A stretch of DNA of 50,859 bases from CAYMND01 sp964465065 (lineage in GTDB: Bacteria; Acidobacteriota; Aminicenantia; UBA2199), in contig CAYXHZ010000020.1 of NCBI GenBank assembly GCA_964465065.1, positions 1 to 50,859 on the forward strand, written 5' to 3'. Position 1 is the stretch's first letter, and each line of letters begins with the position of its first letter. The position numbers were made by a program, and so were the translations under genes. This document shows positions 50,026 through 50,859 of this stretch, one piece after another. The notes under the pieces were generated by a model. The model made no database searches. It had not been told where the DNA came from and saw only the letters and a program-made list of their open reading frames with translations.

Positions 50026-50859
50026 TTACCTTTTTCTAATGGTATGTTTCTCAATATTTAATGCCTCTTGGCGCAGGTCCTCGATAAAGGAGGCGTCGAC
50101 CCAGTAGGGGGTGATGTCCTGGCAGAAGAAGAAGTACTGGCGGTCCGGACTGAGTAGACCGGCATTGGTGCCATGACCGCGGTGAACCGTGTCGCCCAGG
50201 AAAACGGCAGGGGTCCAGGTGCCGTCGGGGCGGTGGAAGCATATGGAGATTTCGGCGTATCGCTCGGCGGCGTAGCGGTAGAGGATGAGTTCATCGGCCC
50301 CTGGACTCGGGTCCGACTTTCTCTGTTCGATCAGATCGTCCAGAGGTACAGGATCGCTGAAGTGGTCGTTGATGAACCACGATTTGAATAGTCGGGTTCC
50401 CCTGGATTTGGGGCCGAAGGCCAGGAAATAGATAGATCCGTCCGCGGCGGTGCTTGGCAGCATTTCGTTGTGGTCGTCCCGGTTAGGGGGAGAAGGGAGG
50501 CACTGGGCCGGGCCCCATTTCCCGTTCCGTTTTTGCGAGAACCAGAGATCGGTGGCCGGGGGCGACTTGCCGTCTTGTGAGCGCTGCGAGGCGAAATAGA
50601 GCGTCAGACCGTCGGGGGAGAAGGCGGGATTCCAGGAGGGCTGGTCCGAAAAGGGAGCCAGTTCGGGGGCGGTCCAGCGACCGTTTTCCTGCCGCATCCA
50701 CCAGATGCGGCTGTAGCCAATCCAGGGCATGAAATAGCCGTAGAAGAACAGTTCTTTGCCGTCGGGAGAAAACACCGGTGCTCCGTAGGAGCGGTAGATG
50801 TCACGGAACAGTTCGGGAACGAAAGGGCGGGGCTCTTTTCCCGGGCCTTTCTGACCCAG
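50026..50859 (-). CDS. PD40/WD40-like beta-propeller protein, 5' end outside window
   Basis: The frame is open through the right edge (at least 277 codons); the 28 codons beyond the first internal GTG continue the same pattern (LGQKGPGKEPRPFVPELFRD). Repeated blades are visible: PVFSPDGKELFFYGY, PAFSPDGLTLYFASQRS, LPSTAADGSIYFLAFG, SPGADELILYRYA and LLSPDRQYFFFCQDI. This is the TolB/PD40 type. A periplasmic or secreted location is expected from relatives, but the N-terminus is missing. It is followed 5 bp later by a truncated paralogue. Confidence 0.85.
   Translation of the reverse strand: MGQKGPGKEPRPFVPELFRDIYRSYGAPVFSPDGKELFFYGYFMPWIGYSRIWWMRQENGRWTAPELAPFSDQPSWNPAFSPDGLTLYFASQRSQDGKSPPATDLWFSQKRNGKWGPAQCLPSPPNRDDHNEMLPSTAADGSIYFLAFGPKSRGTRLFKSWFINDHFSDPVPLDDLIEQRKSDPSPGADELILYRYAAERYAEISICFHRPDGTWTPAVFLGDTVHRGHGTNAGLLSPDRQYFFFCQDITPYWVDASFIEDLRQEALNIEKHTIRKR

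Noticed and set aside
1..50859. tRNA, rRNA genes, insertion sequences or prophage genes
   Set aside because: I saw no cloverleaf, rRNA segment, transposase or phage structural gene; only the truncated genes at the right edge hint at rearrangement.

Overview
The window is a GC-rich bacterial chromosome segment. Its left edge is a CRISPR array and most of the rest is densely packed with genes in short operons. Outer-membrane beta-barrel proteins, lipoproteins and a periplasmic transglycosylase indicate a Gram-negative (diderm) cell. A Na+-pumping methylmalonyl-CoA-type decarboxylase, an NAD-type glutamate dehydrogenase, a dye-linked amino-acid dehydrogenase operon and several secreted peptidases suggest an anaerobe that ferments peptides and amino acids. 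I cannot assign a phylum. The mix of tricorn protease, PD40 and ankyrin proteins and M4 peptidase recalls Acidobacteriota/Aminicenantes-like or Cloacimonadota-like anaerobes, but this is a weak inference.

Region 1 (1-3.6 kb): a CRISPR array of 38 complete identical 35-bp repeats runs off the left edge. It ends in a decayed half-repeat near 2713-2727, so the leader and any cas genes lie to the left, outside the window. Directly after it, in the same orientation, is a two-gene operon: a DUF1874 (AcrIII-1/Crn2 ring-nuclease fold) protein whose catalytic His is replaced by Phe, and a small DUF1232/YkvA membrane protein. Several spacers overlap or are near-duplicates.

Region 2 (3.8-12.3 kb): a secreted TPR-type protein, a methyltransferase, a porin-like barrel, a large receiver/PEP-synthase-like hybrid protein and glutamate dehydrogenase.

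Region 3 (12.4-19.0 kb): a five-gene operon (NTF2-like protein, then decarboxylase alpha, delta, biotin carrier and Na+-pump beta subunits), a DUF1846 protein, and a tautomerase/HxlR-regulator pair behind a palindrome-flanked promoter.

Region 4 (19.2-24.9 kb): a PrsW protease, ECF sigma factor, zinc-finger anti-sigma factor and secreted secretin-like domain protein, convergent with a four-subunit flavin/iron-sulfur amino-acid dehydrogenase operon.

Region 5 (24.9-39.5 kb): an AsmA-like/GT51 fusion, lipoproteins, acyl-CoA synthetase, homoserine dehydrogenase, MutM, a pair of signalling-like cytoplasmic proteins, a HEAT/cyclophilin lipoprotein, an SH3/beta-barrel protein and a thermolysin-family peptidase.

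Region 6 (39.9-48 kb): a rightward run of PatB-type lyase, DinB polymerase, serine hydrolase, tricorn protease and PAP2 phosphatase.

Region 7 (48.1-50.9 kb): AT-richer DNA with a secreted Ig-like protein, a truncated ankyrin gene, a truncated PD40 gene and a PD40 protein cut by the window edge.
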